This document shows positions 24,636 through 32,856 of a stretch of 35,806 nucleotides of DNA, in pieces. The position numbers were made by a program, and so were the translations under genes. Source of the DNA: Spirochaetales bacterium (GTDB lineage: Bacteria; Spirochaetota; Spirochaetia; UBA9216); NCBI GenBank assembly GCA_003245835.1, contig QKCC01000258.1:1-35806 (forward strand), read 5' to 3'. The notes under the pieces are model-generated. The model was not told the DNA's origin, searched no databases, and saw only the letters and a list, made by a program, of their open reading frames with translations. How positions within the stretch are numbered: position 1 is the first letter of the stretch; every line of letters begins with the position of its first letter.

Positions 24636-25462
24636 TCTGCTGTTCCGTCTTTTTCCATGGATTTTTCTTTCGCGTTTGAAGGTCTTGTTGCACCGGGAAT
24701 ATCACCGACCCCGTTCAGAATGTAGCCGGGTCGGTAGGCAAACCTCCGCATCTCTTTTTCATCCGTAACGCCGCTCAGAACCAGTACGGTCTCAATCTCG
24801 GATTCGATCCCCGAAATTATATCGGTGTCCATCCGGTCGCCGACTATGACGGTATCTTCTCTGCGCGATTCAAGCTTCCTCAGCGCCGACCGCATCATCA
24901 GCGGATTGGGCTTGCCGACATAATATGCCTTGTTGCCTGTTGCGAGTTCAATCGGCGCCATCAGTGCGCCGGTCGCCGGTGATATACCGTTTTCAATCGG
25001 GCCCGTCAAATCCGGGTTTGTGCCGATCAGTTTTGCGCCTTGAAGAACAAGGTTAACTGCATGTTCGAGCATGTCCATATTGTATGTCTTGGATTCGCCG
25101 ACAACTACATAATCAGGATTGACATCGTTCATTGTCAGTCCGGCGTTGTAGAGTGCGTTTATCAGCCCCGCTTCTCCGATTACAAAGACAGAACCGCCCG
25201 GCTGCTGCTGTGCAAGAAACGCGGCGGTGGCAAGAGCGCTCGTGTAGAAATGCTCCTTCTCGACCTCAACCCCGAGGCGGGACAGCTTCTGCTGCAGTTC
25301 AAGCGGGGACCTCTGGCTTCCATTCGTTAGAAAAAGGAATTTTTTATCCTCTTCTCTGAGCCAGCTTACAAATTCCTTTACGCCCGGAAGAAGTTTGTTT
25401 CCGTGGTATATAACCCCGTCCATATCGCATATAAACGCTTTTTTATCTCTCAACTCTTTCAT
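24632..25462 (-). CDS. NagD-type HAD-superfamily phosphatase
   Basis: The 276-residue protein has HAD motif I in CDMDGVIYHG (D13 nucleophile, D15 acid/base), motif II in FLTNGSQRS (about 44-52), the class II cap, a lysine in GKPNPLMM (motif III) and VGDRMDTDI (motif IV). NagD relatives dephosphorylate nucleoside monophosphates, glycerol or glycolate phosphates. Order on the minus strand: methyltransferase, this gene (7-base gap), esterase (4-base overlap). No ribosome site is visible. TATAAT at 25474-25469 lies six bases before the ATG, so an additional leaderless transcript may start here. Confidence 0.87.
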   Translation of the reverse strand: MKELRDKKAFICDMDGVIYHGNKLLPGVKEFVSWLREEDKKFLFLTNGSQRSPLELQQKLSRLGVEVEKEHFYTSALATAAFLAQQQPGGSVFVIGEAGLINALYNAGLTMNDVNPDYVVVGESKTYNMDMLEHAVNLVLQGAKLIGTNPDLTGPIENGISPATGALMAPIELATGNKAYYVGKPNPLMMRSALRKLESRREDTVIVGDRMDTDIISGIESEIETVLVLSGVTDEKEMRRFAYRPGYILNGVGDIPGATRPSNAKEKSMEKDGTAE

Positions 25463-25469
25463 ACTGTTA

Positions 25470-26093
25470 TTATAATTTAAAACTTACTGTTAATCCATGT
25501 CCGAGCGGAATAATCGATGTCAGAAGGTCACTGCTTCCGAACGCGATTCTGTTGTATTCATCCGTAAATCTACCCAGATTGGGCCTTACCCCGCTGTTCA
25601 GGCTGAAAAGCGTATCATCGGCAATAAGGAGCCCGCCGCGCCGGAGCAGCGCAACTGTTTTATCAAAAAGCTGCGGGTACAGATACTTGCCGCAGTCCTG
25701 GAAAATAATGTCGAAACCGGGCTCAAGGTTCGCCGCAACTTCAGCCGCGTCGCCGAAGACTGCATCAACATTACTGTAGCCGGCAGTCCTGAAATTCTTA
25801 AGCGCTTCTTCATGCAGGCGTTCCTTTGAATCTACCGTAACCAGGTGTCCGCCGGTATGTTCCAGCGCTTTCAGAATCCAAAGCGCCGACGAACCGTTGC
25901 TTGTGCCGAGTTCAAGCACCCTCTTTGCATTGACAAGCCTTACCATCAGCTCAAGAAACCTTCCGGTTTCCGGTTCGACCTGCGGCTGAACATCATTACG
26001 GGAATTATTGGATGATGCAATCCCGTCTATCACTGCCGACCCGGATTCAATGAAGGACCGCATATATTCAATTTCATTATTCAACTCTTCCAT
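25470..26093 (-). CDS. SAM-dependent O-methyltransferase (caffeoyl-CoA type fold)
   Basis: The 207-residue class I methyltransferase has VLELGTSNGSSALWI (59-73), the SAM-binding glycine loop, then TVDSKERLHEEA (acidic residue for the ribose), a DAVFGDAAE segment, FQDCGKYLYPQ and the RRGGLLIADDTLF strand. This order and length match the OMT_3/catechol type. The acceptor, usually a catechol or hydroxyl group, is unknown. No Shine-Dalgarno is present before the ATG; TAAAAT lies eight bases upstream. First gene of the methyltransferase, phosphatase, esterase group and divergent from the 2TM gene. Confidence 0.87.
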   Translation of the reverse strand: MEELNNEIEYMRSFIESGSAVIDGIASSNNSRNDVQPQVEPETGRFLELMVRLVNAKRVLELGTSNGSSALWILKALEHTGGHLVTVDSKERLHEEALKNFRTAGYSNVDAVFGDAAEVAANLEPGFDIIFQDCGKYLYPQLFDKTVALLRRGGLLIADDTLFSLNSGVRPNLGRFTDEYNRIAFGSSDLLTSIIPLGHGLTVSFKL

Positions 26094-26173
26094 AACACCG
26101 AATTTTACCCAAAAAGTAACACTTTGAAAACATCCCCGTGTTATATTGGAAAGACGGATTGGAGGAACTGTTT

Positions 26174-26461
26174 ATGGATAGGGACGAAAAATATAATATC
26201 GCAAGGAAAAGGGCGAAGGCCAAGATTGATTTTCTCAGACATCTGATTACATACATCATTGTAATCGCTTTTCTGGCAATCGTGAATAACATGACCTGGG
26301 GCGGTTACCAGTGGTGGCTGTGGGCGGCACTGGGCTGGGGAATCGGAATAGTCTCCCATTTTTTTCAGGTTTACGCTTTCAAGGGCAGTCTTTTTGAAGA
26401 AAGGATGATTGAACGCGAACTTGATATGATGGATGATGAAGAGCGGAATCCCCGCAAATAA
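26174..26461 (+). CDS. 2TM-domain small membrane protein
   Basis: The 95-residue protein carries the 2TM pattern: an amphipathic basic start (ARKRAKAKIDFLRHL), helix YIIVIAFLAIVNNM, a short tryptophan-rich turn (WGGYQWWLWAALGWGIGIV) and a second helix ending SHFFQVYAF, then a charged tail. GGAGG is eight bases before the ATG at 26174; an earlier ATG at 26138 lies before that site and is rejected. The next gene starts two bases after its stop, and the one after that overlaps, so the three probably form an operon. Such domains are often fused to or next to sensor proteins; its role here is unknown. Confidence 0.75.
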   Translation: MDRDEKYNIARKRAKAKIDFLRHLITYIIVIAFLAIVNNMTWGGYQWWLWAALGWGIGIVSHFFQVYAFKGSLFEERMIERELDMMDDEERNPRK

Positions 26462-26463
26462 AA

Positions 26464-27336
26464 ATGAAAAGATCATTTATCGATGCGGTCAATATTGCAG
26501 GCACTTTCATTGTCGTCTGCATAATCTCATTCGCAGTCTACACGCTGTTCGTCGGAAAACCCTTCTATAAACCGGCCTCATATCTTGACGGCGAATGGAA
26601 CAGTCCTGACGGAACTGCTGTCGGCGAAGGAGATGATTCAGGTACCTATACAACCAAAACATCCCCGGATTCAGTCGTAATAGGAAATGTGTCCGGTCTT
26701 ATAGATATCGAAGGCTGGAACAATGATTACGCGCAGCTTGAATACATTAAACGGGGCCCCGGAAAACCGCCTGAAGTTGAGATTGACGATACAGGTTCCG
26801 GATTATCAATTAAAGCCGTTTACCCCAAGGCCCCGGGCAGTTTCGGCTCGGTCGAGTTCTTCCTGAAGGTTCCGAAAAATATCGAATCAATCGAAGCGCA
26901 TTCAGTCAGCGGACGCATAAAAATAGAAGGGGCGGCGCCGGGTGTCAGGCAGCACCTGAGTTCTACATCAGGCACGGTCAGCACCGATGCGGCTGGCGAT
27001 CTTGAGATATCCAGTGTCAGCGGAACTATCACATTCATATCATCCGGCAGCAGCGTTTCAGCATCGACAACATCGGGCCGTATTGACGGGAAGCTTGAAA
27101 AAGCTCCGGATTCTGGTAAGATAAGAATAAAATCGGTTTCGGGAAGAATAAAACTCGAAGTTCCCTCCGATCTTAACGCCGATGTCAACCTTCATTCGGT
27201 CAGCGGATCAGTAAGCACGGATCTTCCGGTTTCAGTGACTGAGACAAAACAAAACACAATACGGGGAGTCATAGGCAGCGGGGGAACAGAGCTCGAGATA
27301 AGCACTGTGTCAGGCGCCATAAAGATTACTGAATGA
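26464..27336 (+). CDS. membrane-anchored beta-helix protein, DUF4097-like
   Basis: The 290-residue protein has one N-terminal membrane helix (about 11-31) with the rest probably outside the cytoplasm. Its body contains eight units with the core (S/T)xSGxI or (S/T)xSGxV, about 20-25 residues apart: GNVSGLIDI, HSVSGRIKI, SSTSGTVST, SSVSGTITF, STTSGRIDG, KSVSGRIKL, HSVSGSVST and STVSGAIKI. This is the repeating-strand pattern of DUF4097/LiaG-like proteins, predicted solenoids linked to envelope stress or adhesion. No strong ribosome site; translation is probably coupled to the 2TM gene two bases upstream, and ATGA overlaps the patatin gene downstream. Confidence 0.75.
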   Translation: MKRSFIDAVNIAGTFIVVCIISFAVYTLFVGKPFYKPASYLDGEWNSPDGTAVGEGDDSGTYTTKTSPDSVVIGNVSGLIDIEGWNNDYAQLEYIKRGPGKPPEVEIDDTGSGLSIKAVYPKAPGSFGSVEFFLKVPKNIESIEAHSVSGRIKIEGAAPGVRQHLSSTSGTVSTDAAGDLEISSVSGTITFISSGSSVSASTTSGRIDGKLEKAPDSGKIRIKSVSGRIKLEVPSDLNADVNLHSVSGSVSTDLPVSVTETKQNTIRGVIGSGGTELEISTVSGAIKITE

Positions 27337-28193
27337 CAGGACTGATACTTGAAGGCGGCGGAATGCGGGGGGCGTTCACAGCCGGAGTGCTTGATTCGTT
27401 TCTGAAGAATAACATCCATTTCGATTCGGTTTACGGGGTCTCGGCCGGAGCCAGCAACGGCGCCAGCTATGTAGCCCGTCAGCAGGGCAGGAACCGCCGT
27501 ATCTTCGTCGACAGGGTCGCAGAATTCAAATACTTCAGCCCGAAGCATATTATCACACAGGGGAATTTCCTCGATGTGAAGCTGCTGTTCGACACCTATC
27601 CCAACAGACTGATACCCTTTGATTACGAAACCTTTGAATCTTCACCCTCGCTCTTTTATACCGTTCTAACCGACTGCGAGTCAGGGCAGCCTGTTTATAT
27701 TGAAAGAAATTCGGTAGACCGCAGGGAATTCATGCTGAAGGTGCTCACCGGTTCGAACAGCCTGCCGCTGCTCTCTCCGGCTGTGAAAATCAGCGGGCGC
27801 CCCTGCCTTGACGGAGGATTATCGGATTCGATACCGCTTAAAAAGGCGATCAGCGACGGCTGCGCTAAATCAATCGTGATCCTTACACGTGAGGCCGGAT
27901 ATCGCAAGACTCCTTCCGGGCTTACCCCGGTCATAAAGGCCGTTTACAGAAAATGGCCGAATATGACGGCCCGCTTCGAAAACCGGCATACAGAATATAA
28001 CGAAGCGGTTGAATACTGTGAAGCGGCAGAAAATAACGGAAGATGCCTGCTGCTAAGGCCCGAGACCACTATGAATGTCAGCAGAACCGAGAATGATGTA
28101 AGCAGGCTTTCGGCGCTCTATATGCAAGGATTTGAAACAGCCGAATCTAAGGCTGCCGAAGTAAAAGATTTTCTCAGTCGAACCGGGTCCTGA
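27333..28193 (+). CDS. patatin-like phospholipase
   Basis: The 286-residue lipid acyl hydrolase has a Ser-Asp dyad: oxyanion loop GGGMRG at 8-13, nucleophile S37 in GVSAGAS, and D160 in CLDGGLSDSIPL. Length and the TREAGYRKTP segment fit the bacterial YjjU/RssA-like branch. It is predicted to be cytoplasmic or membrane-peripheral. The ATG overlaps the previous stop as ATGA, joining it to the 2TM and beta-helix genes in what looks like a small envelope operon. Its 3' end overlaps the convergent EamA gene by 20 bases. Confidence 0.88.
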   Translation: MTGLILEGGGMRGAFTAGVLDSFLKNNIHFDSVYGVSAGASNGASYVARQQGRNRRIFVDRVAEFKYFSPKHIITQGNFLDVKLLFDTYPNRLIPFDYETFESSPSLFYTVLTDCESGQPVYIERNSVDRREFMLKVLTGSNSLPLLSPAVKISGRPCLDGGLSDSIPLKKAISDGCAKSIVILTREAGYRKTPSGLTPVIKAVYRKWPNMTARFENRHTEYNEAVEYCEAAENNGRCLLLRPETTMNVSRTENDVSRLSALYMQGFETAESKAAEVKDFLSRTGS

Positions 28194-29097
28194 TCAGCAT
28201 AAAACTTCCCGCCAGCAGCGCGGCAGTTCCCGCAGCCTGAACCGGAAGCAGCCTCTCACCGAACACTATAAAAGAAATCAGCATGGTCACAAGCGGAATT
28301 CCAAGACCGAGACTTGATGTCATTGTAACGCCCAACCCCTTGATAGCCTGGTAGTAGAAAGAATAGCCTAGGCCGATTCCGATAACACCGGACACACCTA
28401 ACTGAATCCAGGCGGAAGCAGGAACCGATGAAGCGACAGGGGCGGCCACACTGCCCTCGAACAGCATACTCACGATAAAAAATGGAATTACAAGGGTAAA
28501 AATCAGACTCGATGTTACAGGCGCTGGAGTATCAGGCAGCCACAGACGAATAAGAAGACTGAACAGGGCCCACGAAAAGGAACTGATGATAATACACATT
28601 ACCCCAGCCGCCGGGAAAGCTTGAGGGCTGCTTCCGCGGGAAACAACTTCCGGCAGAGCAGTCAGCAACACGCCGGCAACAGCAATCAGCATTCCGACGA
28701 TGAGCCGGGGCTGCCTGATAACAGAACGCTCTTCGGGAATAAAGATAAATGCGAGTACCGCAGCGAAGATCACTGTCGATTCTTCGATTATTGTAACAAG
28801 CCCCGGAAGCAGCAGGTACACACCCTTGATAAGAAAAAACTGATGCGAAAAATTCGCAAGAGCAATAAGCGGCAAACGCCTGACAGGACGCCGGATTCCG
28901 CGTATTGACGATATGGTACGGGTGCGGCCGGCTGCAGCCAGTGTAAAAATCCATAGAATTACTATAGAAACAGCAAACCTGAAAAAGTTCTGAAAGGAAA
29001 CAGAAAAATAACCGCTGACCGAACGGATCATTATCGGGCTGACGGACCAGCAGAGTATTGCTGCGAAATTATAGATGATTGCGGTGCTTTTTTTCAT
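28174..29097 (-). CDS. EamA/DMT-family transporter
   Basis: The 307-residue protein has ten predicted membrane helices in two homologous five-helix halves (about 1-145 and 155-305), each with the EamA layout. The second half contains GLGYSFYYQAIKGLGVTMTS and the conserved GERLLP segment. Members export or exchange amino acids, nucleotide sugars or other metabolites; the cargo is unknown. There is no ribosome site; TATACT at 29111-29106 lies eight bases before the ATG, so the mRNA may be leaderless. It shares 20 bases of 3' coding sequence with the patatin gene. Confidence 0.85.
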   Translation of the reverse strand: MKKSTAIIYNFAAILCWSVSPIMIRSVSGYFSVSFQNFFRFAVSIVILWIFTLAAAGRTRTISSIRGIRRPVRRLPLIALANFSHQFFLIKGVYLLLPGLVTIIEESTVIFAAVLAFIFIPEERSVIRQPRLIVGMLIAVAGVLLTALPEVVSRGSSPQAFPAAGVMCIIISSFSWALFSLLIRLWLPDTPAPVTSSLIFTLVIPFFIVSMLFEGSVAAPVASSVPASAWIQLGVSGVIGIGLGYSFYYQAIKGLGVTMTSSLGLGIPLVTMLISFIVFGERLLPVQAAGTAALLAGSFMLIRTRFD

Positions 29098-29169
29098 CGC
29101 TGCTGAGTATATTTATTTTATTGATTGTTTGATATGGGAAAAATAAAGTATTAGATTATTAATAGAAAA
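29098..29169. promoter_or_regulatory. 72-base divergent promoter region with near-leaderless starts on both sides
   Basis: Plus strand: TTGATA at 29129-29134, a 17-base spacer and TAGATT at 29152-29157 place the start a few bases before the ATG at 29170. Minus strand: TATACT at 29111-29106 places the start at or next to the ATG at 29097. Neither gene has a Shine-Dalgarno sequence. Confidence 0.45.
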
Positions 29170-30081
29170 ATGACAGACAGGAGAAGAGTTATTATTCCAT
29201 TTCTTATCATCGGTATAGTCATTATCCTCACAGTCCTTTCGCTTCCGTTCCTGATTTCAGGACAGGTGGCAGCTATTCCAGTCTCATACTTTTTTGAACA
29301 AAATATTCCAAACCATAAACCGCATTACGAGAACAATGCTTTTTCGGTAATGACGCTGAACCTGGGGCACGGCAGGGGAACGGGCATGCATCAAATCCTT
29401 CAGGGCCGCAGCGGAATAAGCCGTAATGCCGATACCGTAGCCGGAACAATCAAAAGAGAGCATGTTGATATAACAGCACTGCAGGAAGTCGACGGACCGG
29501 GATTCTGGAACGGCGGACTCGATCTGATTGAACACCTTGCCGAAAGTTCCGGCTGCCCGCACGGGATCTGGACAAAAAACGTCGAAACTGCGGCGCTCAG
29601 CTACGGCACGGCAATTCTGAGCGACTTCCCCTACGCGCATGCGGAATCATATACATTTAAGGCAAGGCCTTTCATCCTTCCCAAGGGGTTCACTATCGGG
29701 ATTTTCAAGGTATCGGAAAATCCGGAACAGCATGTTTGCGTGGTTTCGGTACACCTTGGTCCGTTTCTGCCGGCAATGCGGCGGGTTCAGGCAAGAATAA
29801 TGATTGAATACCTGAAGGAAGTCAATTACCCGATAGTAATTGCCGGCGATTTCAACTGCGGCGTCAATGCTCGATCCGCCTTAAATCTGATCTGCGGCGA
29901 ACTTAATCTGAAAGCATGGAAACCCGGGGCGAATAACCTCGGCACGCATTTTCCGGGAAACAGGAGACTCGACTGGATTCTGATTTCTGATGAACTGGAA
30001 TTTCTGGATTACAGGGTTATAGAGGAAAGATTATCGGATCACAGCGCAGTAAGGGCTGTAATCCGATACCCGCACGATTAA
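29170..30081 (+). CDS. endonuclease/exonuclease/phosphatase (EEP) family hydrolase with N-terminal membrane helix
   Basis: The 303-residue metal-dependent phosphodiesterase fold is complete: N64 in TLNLGHG, E106 in LQEVDG, H195 in SVHLGP, D227 and N229 in AGDFN, D268 in RLDWILIS, and D290-H291 in SDHSAV. Residues 7-30 form one membrane helix, so the enzyme domain is probably outside the cytoplasmic membrane. EEP proteins cleave nucleic acids, phosphoinositides, sphingomyelin or other phosphodiesters; a lipid substrate would fit the patatin and envelope neighbours, which is inference. No ribosome site precedes the ATG. Its stop overlaps that of rubredoxin. Confidence 0.85.
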   Translation: MTDRRRVIIPFLIIGIVIILTVLSLPFLISGQVAAIPVSYFFEQNIPNHKPHYENNAFSVMTLNLGHGRGTGMHQILQGRSGISRNADTVAGTIKREHVDITALQEVDGPGFWNGGLDLIEHLAESSGCPHGIWTKNVETAALSYGTAILSDFPYAHAESYTFKARPFILPKGFTIGIFKVSENPEQHVCVVSVHLGPFLPAMRRVQARIMIEYLKEVNYPIVIAGDFNCGVNARSALNLICGELNLKAWKPGANNLGTHFPGNRRLDWILISDELEFLDYRVIEERLSDHSAVRAVIRYPHD

Positions 30082-30239
30082 TCTTCAGGAGAAAAATCGT
30101 CTTTAGAAGCGCCGCAGAGCGGACATACCCAATCTTCCGGAAGATCAGCAAAAGCTGTTCCCGGATCTACACCGTTATCCGGATCACCTTCTTCCGGGTC
30201 ATACACATAACCGCAGACGTCGCATACATATTTCGTCAT
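30078..30239 (-). CDS. rubredoxin
   Basis: The 53-residue one-iron electron carrier has the two CxxC pairs C6-C9 ([10 protein letters not shown]) and C39-C42 (CPLCG), with the typical core PEDWVCP. AAGGAG fits the ATG at 30239; reading further upstream adds unlikely sequence. It is 20 bases downstream of superoxide reductase, which rubredoxin reduces in anaerobes. Its TAA overlaps the stop of the convergent EEP gene. Confidence 0.96.
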   Translation of the reverse strand: MTKYVCDVCGYVYDPEEGDPDNGVDPGTAFADLPEDWVCPLCGASKDDFSPED

Positions 30240-30259
30240 AATTGTTCTCCTTGAATATA

Positions 30260-30637
30260 TTAAGCTTTCCACAAACCGTGGATATTACAATATTCACGGG
30301 CTGTTACAGTTTTATGATGACCGCAGAGAAATTCCGCTATCGGCTGGTCGCCGGGAGACAGAAATTTCTTGCAGGTACTGCCGTCGAAATTCAGTTCAAT
30401 CCACTGAATATAGTGTTCTTCCGTCATAGGATGCAGGGTGCTGCCGACAGTTACCTTGTATCCACCGTCGATTTTTTCGACAACCGGAACGTGCTTTTCA
30501 ACTGATGAATCAGCTGACTTCTCTACCATCAATTCCATTGGCTGGCCGCAGCAGACAAGCTCTCCGCCTCCTACATGAACCAACTCCACAATATTACCGC
30601 AGAGGTTACATTTGTAAATCTCTTTTTTCGCAGCCAT
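30260..30637 (-). CDS. dfx: desulfoferrodoxin (two-iron superoxide reductase)
   Basis: The 125-residue enzyme reduces superoxide to peroxide without making oxygen, an anaerobe's defence. The N-terminal desulforedoxin centre has C10, C13, C29 and C30. The active centre has H49, H69, H75, C117 and H120, with E47 and K48 in EKHVPV; these positions match the known two-iron enzymes almost exactly. AAGGAG overlaps the stop of the preceding TIGR02757 gene, so translation is coupled. Rubredoxin, its electron donor, follows. Confidence 0.96.
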   Translation of the reverse strand: MAAKKEIYKCNLCGNIVELVHVGGGELVCCGQPMELMVEKSADSSVEKHVPVVEKIDGGYKVTVGSTLHPMTEEHYIQWIELNFDGSTCKKFLSPGDQPIAEFLCGHHKTVTAREYCNIHGLWKA

Positions 30638-30641
30638 CTTT

Positions 30642-31439
30642 TTACTCCTTATAGTTTTCCAGTTCTGAATAATCCAGAGCCGGATGGATTCCTATTCGGG
30701 ACATACTAAAATCATATCTTACGGGATCCTCTTTGTCAATTAATTTGAGTCCTTCCGTTATCTCAACCGCTGTTTTAAAATCCGCGGACTTTCTTTCAGT
30801 AAGGCCGAGATAACTGCTGACCCGCATTACATGAGTATCGAGAGGAATTATCAGCTCGGATTCAGGCAGATTCCAGAAACCCGGGTCTATGCTGTCATTT
30901 CTGACAACCCAGCGCAGAAAAAGGAAAAGGCGCTTGCACGCGCTGCCGCTCCTGGGGTTCGAAACCACATTCCGGGGACTCCCCCCGCGGTTTACAGCAT
31001 CGGCAACCGCAGTGAGCCCGGCAAGGACAGGAAGCTCCGGGAAATCACCGCTTCCGGCCTTTTCATACCCAAGCATAAAGCAGGTCTCAATGCTTCCGTA
31101 TTCGAGATAGATTCTCCTTAGACCCTGCATAAAATGAATTATATCGGCTTCCGAATAAAACCTGTATTTGAATCCCGCAAATAAACCGGCAAGCTCATCT
31201 TCTGATCGTTTTGTAAGCCCTTCTGCAGGAGAACCAAGCACATTAAATATACTTTCGAGAAATTTTAGAATCAGGTTCACCCTGCCCAGAGCGAACGATG
31301 CGGCAATAAAGGCCGAAGCCTCGATATCAGGGCTGCTGCTGAACCTGCGGGGAAAAAGCAGGGGATCCGGATCTATGTATTCCGGCTTGTGGTACCGCTG
31401 GTAATAGTCATTGAGAAGGTCTGCCGCCTTGTTAGTCAT
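30642..31439 (-). CDS. TIGR02757 family protein of unknown function
   Basis: This 265-residue conserved bacterial protein is recognised by [21 protein letters not shown] (split as [11 protein letters not shown] and [10 protein letters not shown]), [20 protein letters not shown] and FSMSRIGIH near the end. The helical pattern with a conserved Asp recalls the HhH-GPD DNA glycosylase fold, but no activity is established to my knowledge. It starts 18 bases after the WYL-kinase stop and leads into dfx, so all four genes may be one operon. No clear Shine-Dalgarno; coupling to the upstream gene is possible. Confidence 0.85.
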   Translation of the reverse strand: MTNKAADLLNDYYQRYHKPEYIDPDPLLFPRRFSSSPDIEASAFIAASFALGRVNLILKFLESIFNVLGSPAEGLTKRSEDELAGLFAGFKYRFYSEADIIHFMQGLRRIYLEYGSIETCFMLGYEKAGSGDFPELPVLAGLTAVADAVNRGGSPRNVVSNPRSGSACKRLFLFLRWVVRNDSIDPGFWNLPESELIIPLDTHVMRVSSYLGLTERKSADFKTAVEITEGLKLIDKEDPVRYDFSMSRIGIHPALDYSELENYKE

Positions 31440-31457
31440 TATCTTAAGTTAAGAAGT

Positions 31458-32789
31458 CTATTTGGGGAATTCAAGCACAAAAATATTTTTTTTGTATGAT
31501 ACCGTACACTCAAGCTGCCTGCAGAAATTTCTGATAATATCCGACCCGCAGGTATCTCCTTCAGCGCCGAGTCTGAAGCCGCTGCCGCCGTCGCTGTAGC
31601 GCAGCGTGATCACCCCGTTGACTCCTGTGATGCCGATATTTACAGACGGAGGCCCCTCACCCGCGGAGTGCTTGAAACTGTTGGTAATAAGTTCCGCAAT
31701 GATCATTCCCAGAGGCAAAGCCTTTGATGAGCGAAGCGCAATATTATCAATCTTTATCCGCTTCTTAACTTCTTCATGATCAACAGATACAATTTTTATT
31801 GCCTTCAGTACAAGATCATTTATGAACTCGTAAAGATTGACCGAATCACTGCCGGGGGCCTGGGCCAGCTGCTCATGAATCAGTGCGATTGCATCCACCC
31901 GGCTCTGAAGGTTTCTGACCCTGAATTTCAGATCATCGTCCTCAATATCAGAGAAAGTAATATCTATAAGTCCGGCTGTCATAAACAGGCTGTTCTTTAT
32001 ACGGTGGTTGGACTCCTGAATATTCAGTTCATCAACACGAGCCTCGTTGATGAGCGGCCTGCTGCAGAGTGCGTATTCAGATATGGGACAGAAAAGATGC
32101 TGATAACCGTTTTCAATATCTATTTTTGTAACAGGGTAAACTATAGCAGCAAAGTCGGCAACATTCAGATAACACAACCCCCCGGTCCGCCTGCAGATCC
32201 CCTGCACAGCCAGGACCGATTTATCAATACCGTCTTTTACAGTGAAGAATTTACGCGGCTCAAACAGCGACGTACAGCTCTCGCCCGTGGATTTATGCAG
32301 ATACGAAATTCCTGCTGAAGAATTATTCAGCCATGCACGTGAAAGCTTTTCAAAATATTCTACATAGCCCTTCGAGTAGGTAGATTCTTCTACATCGAGC
32401 GTTTCGGCAGCTTCAAGAAAACTCGTTGAAAGTATCGGGGAAGTATCTTTATAAGCTTCCGAAAGCTTCCTCATTACCGAAGACGCATGCGGATTCTTTA
32501 TATTTATTTCCTGCTGGTACAGCTTAATCAGAGACAACATGAATGTGCCTTCGGTGGGACTGAAATTCATTTTATTGTTAGGCCTGCTGTCGCTCTCGAG
32601 CCCTATCAGGCTGTTCTTTTCCCAGAGCGGAAGCCGGAGACTGAGCTGATCAATATACCGGCCTACTGTGGAACGGTGAACACCGAGTCTGCGCGCAATC
32701 TCTGCCCTGCGCAGACCTTCCGGGTGTGTTTTTAGCATTATTGTCAGCTGCTGAAGCCTGTTATGCTTGTTGTCACTTTTTGTTGTCAT
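31458..32789 (-). CDS. WYL-type transcription factor fused to a HisKA_2 histidine kinase
   Basis: The 443-residue soluble protein has four parts. (1) Residues 10-56: HTH_11-type helix-turn-helix, GLRRAEIARRLGVHRSTVGR. (2) 75-115: the helical linker seen in WYL regulators (FSPTEGTFMLSLIKLY, PHASSVMRKLSEAY). (3) 158-225: a WYL-like core (ISYLHKSTGE, SLFEPRKFF, then CRRTGGLCYLNV), degenerate. (4) 255-443: HisKA_2 with H262 in ESNHRIKNSL, an N-box with N370 and H374 in ELITNSFKHS, and G1 box SDGGSGF with D400. The usual WCX tail is replaced by the kinase. It could therefore bind DNA, sense a ligand and be phosphorylated in one chain. No membrane segment and no receiver gene nearby. It probably heads the dfx operon. 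Confidence 0.8.
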   Translation of the reverse strand: MTTKSDNKHNRLQQLTIMLKTHPEGLRRAEIARRLGVHRSTVGRYIDQLSLRLPLWEKNSLIGLESDSRPNNKMNFSPTEGTFMLSLIKLYQQEINIKNPHASSVMRKLSEAYKDTSPILSTSFLEAAETLDVEESTYSKGYVEYFEKLSRAWLNNSSAGISYLHKSTGESCTSLFEPRKFFTVKDGIDKSVLAVQGICRRTGGLCYLNVADFAAIVYPVTKIDIENGYQHLFCPISEYALCSRPLINEARVDELNIQESNHRIKNSLFMTAGLIDITFSDIEDDDLKFRVRNLQSRVDAIALIHEQLAQAPGSDSVNLYEFINDLVLKAIKIVSVDHEEVKKRIKIDNIALRSSKALPLGMIIAELITNSFKHSAGEGPPSVNIGITGVNGVITLRYSDGGSGFRLGAEGDTCGSDIIRNFCRQLECTVSYKKNIFVLEFPK

Positions 32790-32814
32790 ATTTCAGACTA
32801 TTTTACAGCCATTA

Positions 32815-32833
32815 TGTTGCATTAATCGCAACA
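32815..32833. promoter_or_regulatory. inverted repeat upstream of the WYL-kinase gene
   Basis: TGTTGC and GCAACA arms with a seven-base AT-rich centre (ATTAATC), 25 bases before the ATG. A plausible self-binding site for the protein's helix-turn-helix. I could not assign a convincing -35/-10 pair. Confidence 0.5.
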
Positions 32834-32856
32834 ATTTTTTTTTATCAGTGCTTATA

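Noticed and set aside
31776-32318. 180-codon plus-strand frame inside the WYL-kinase gene
   Set aside because: Antisense to the kinase motifs, without ribosome site or recognisable sequence.
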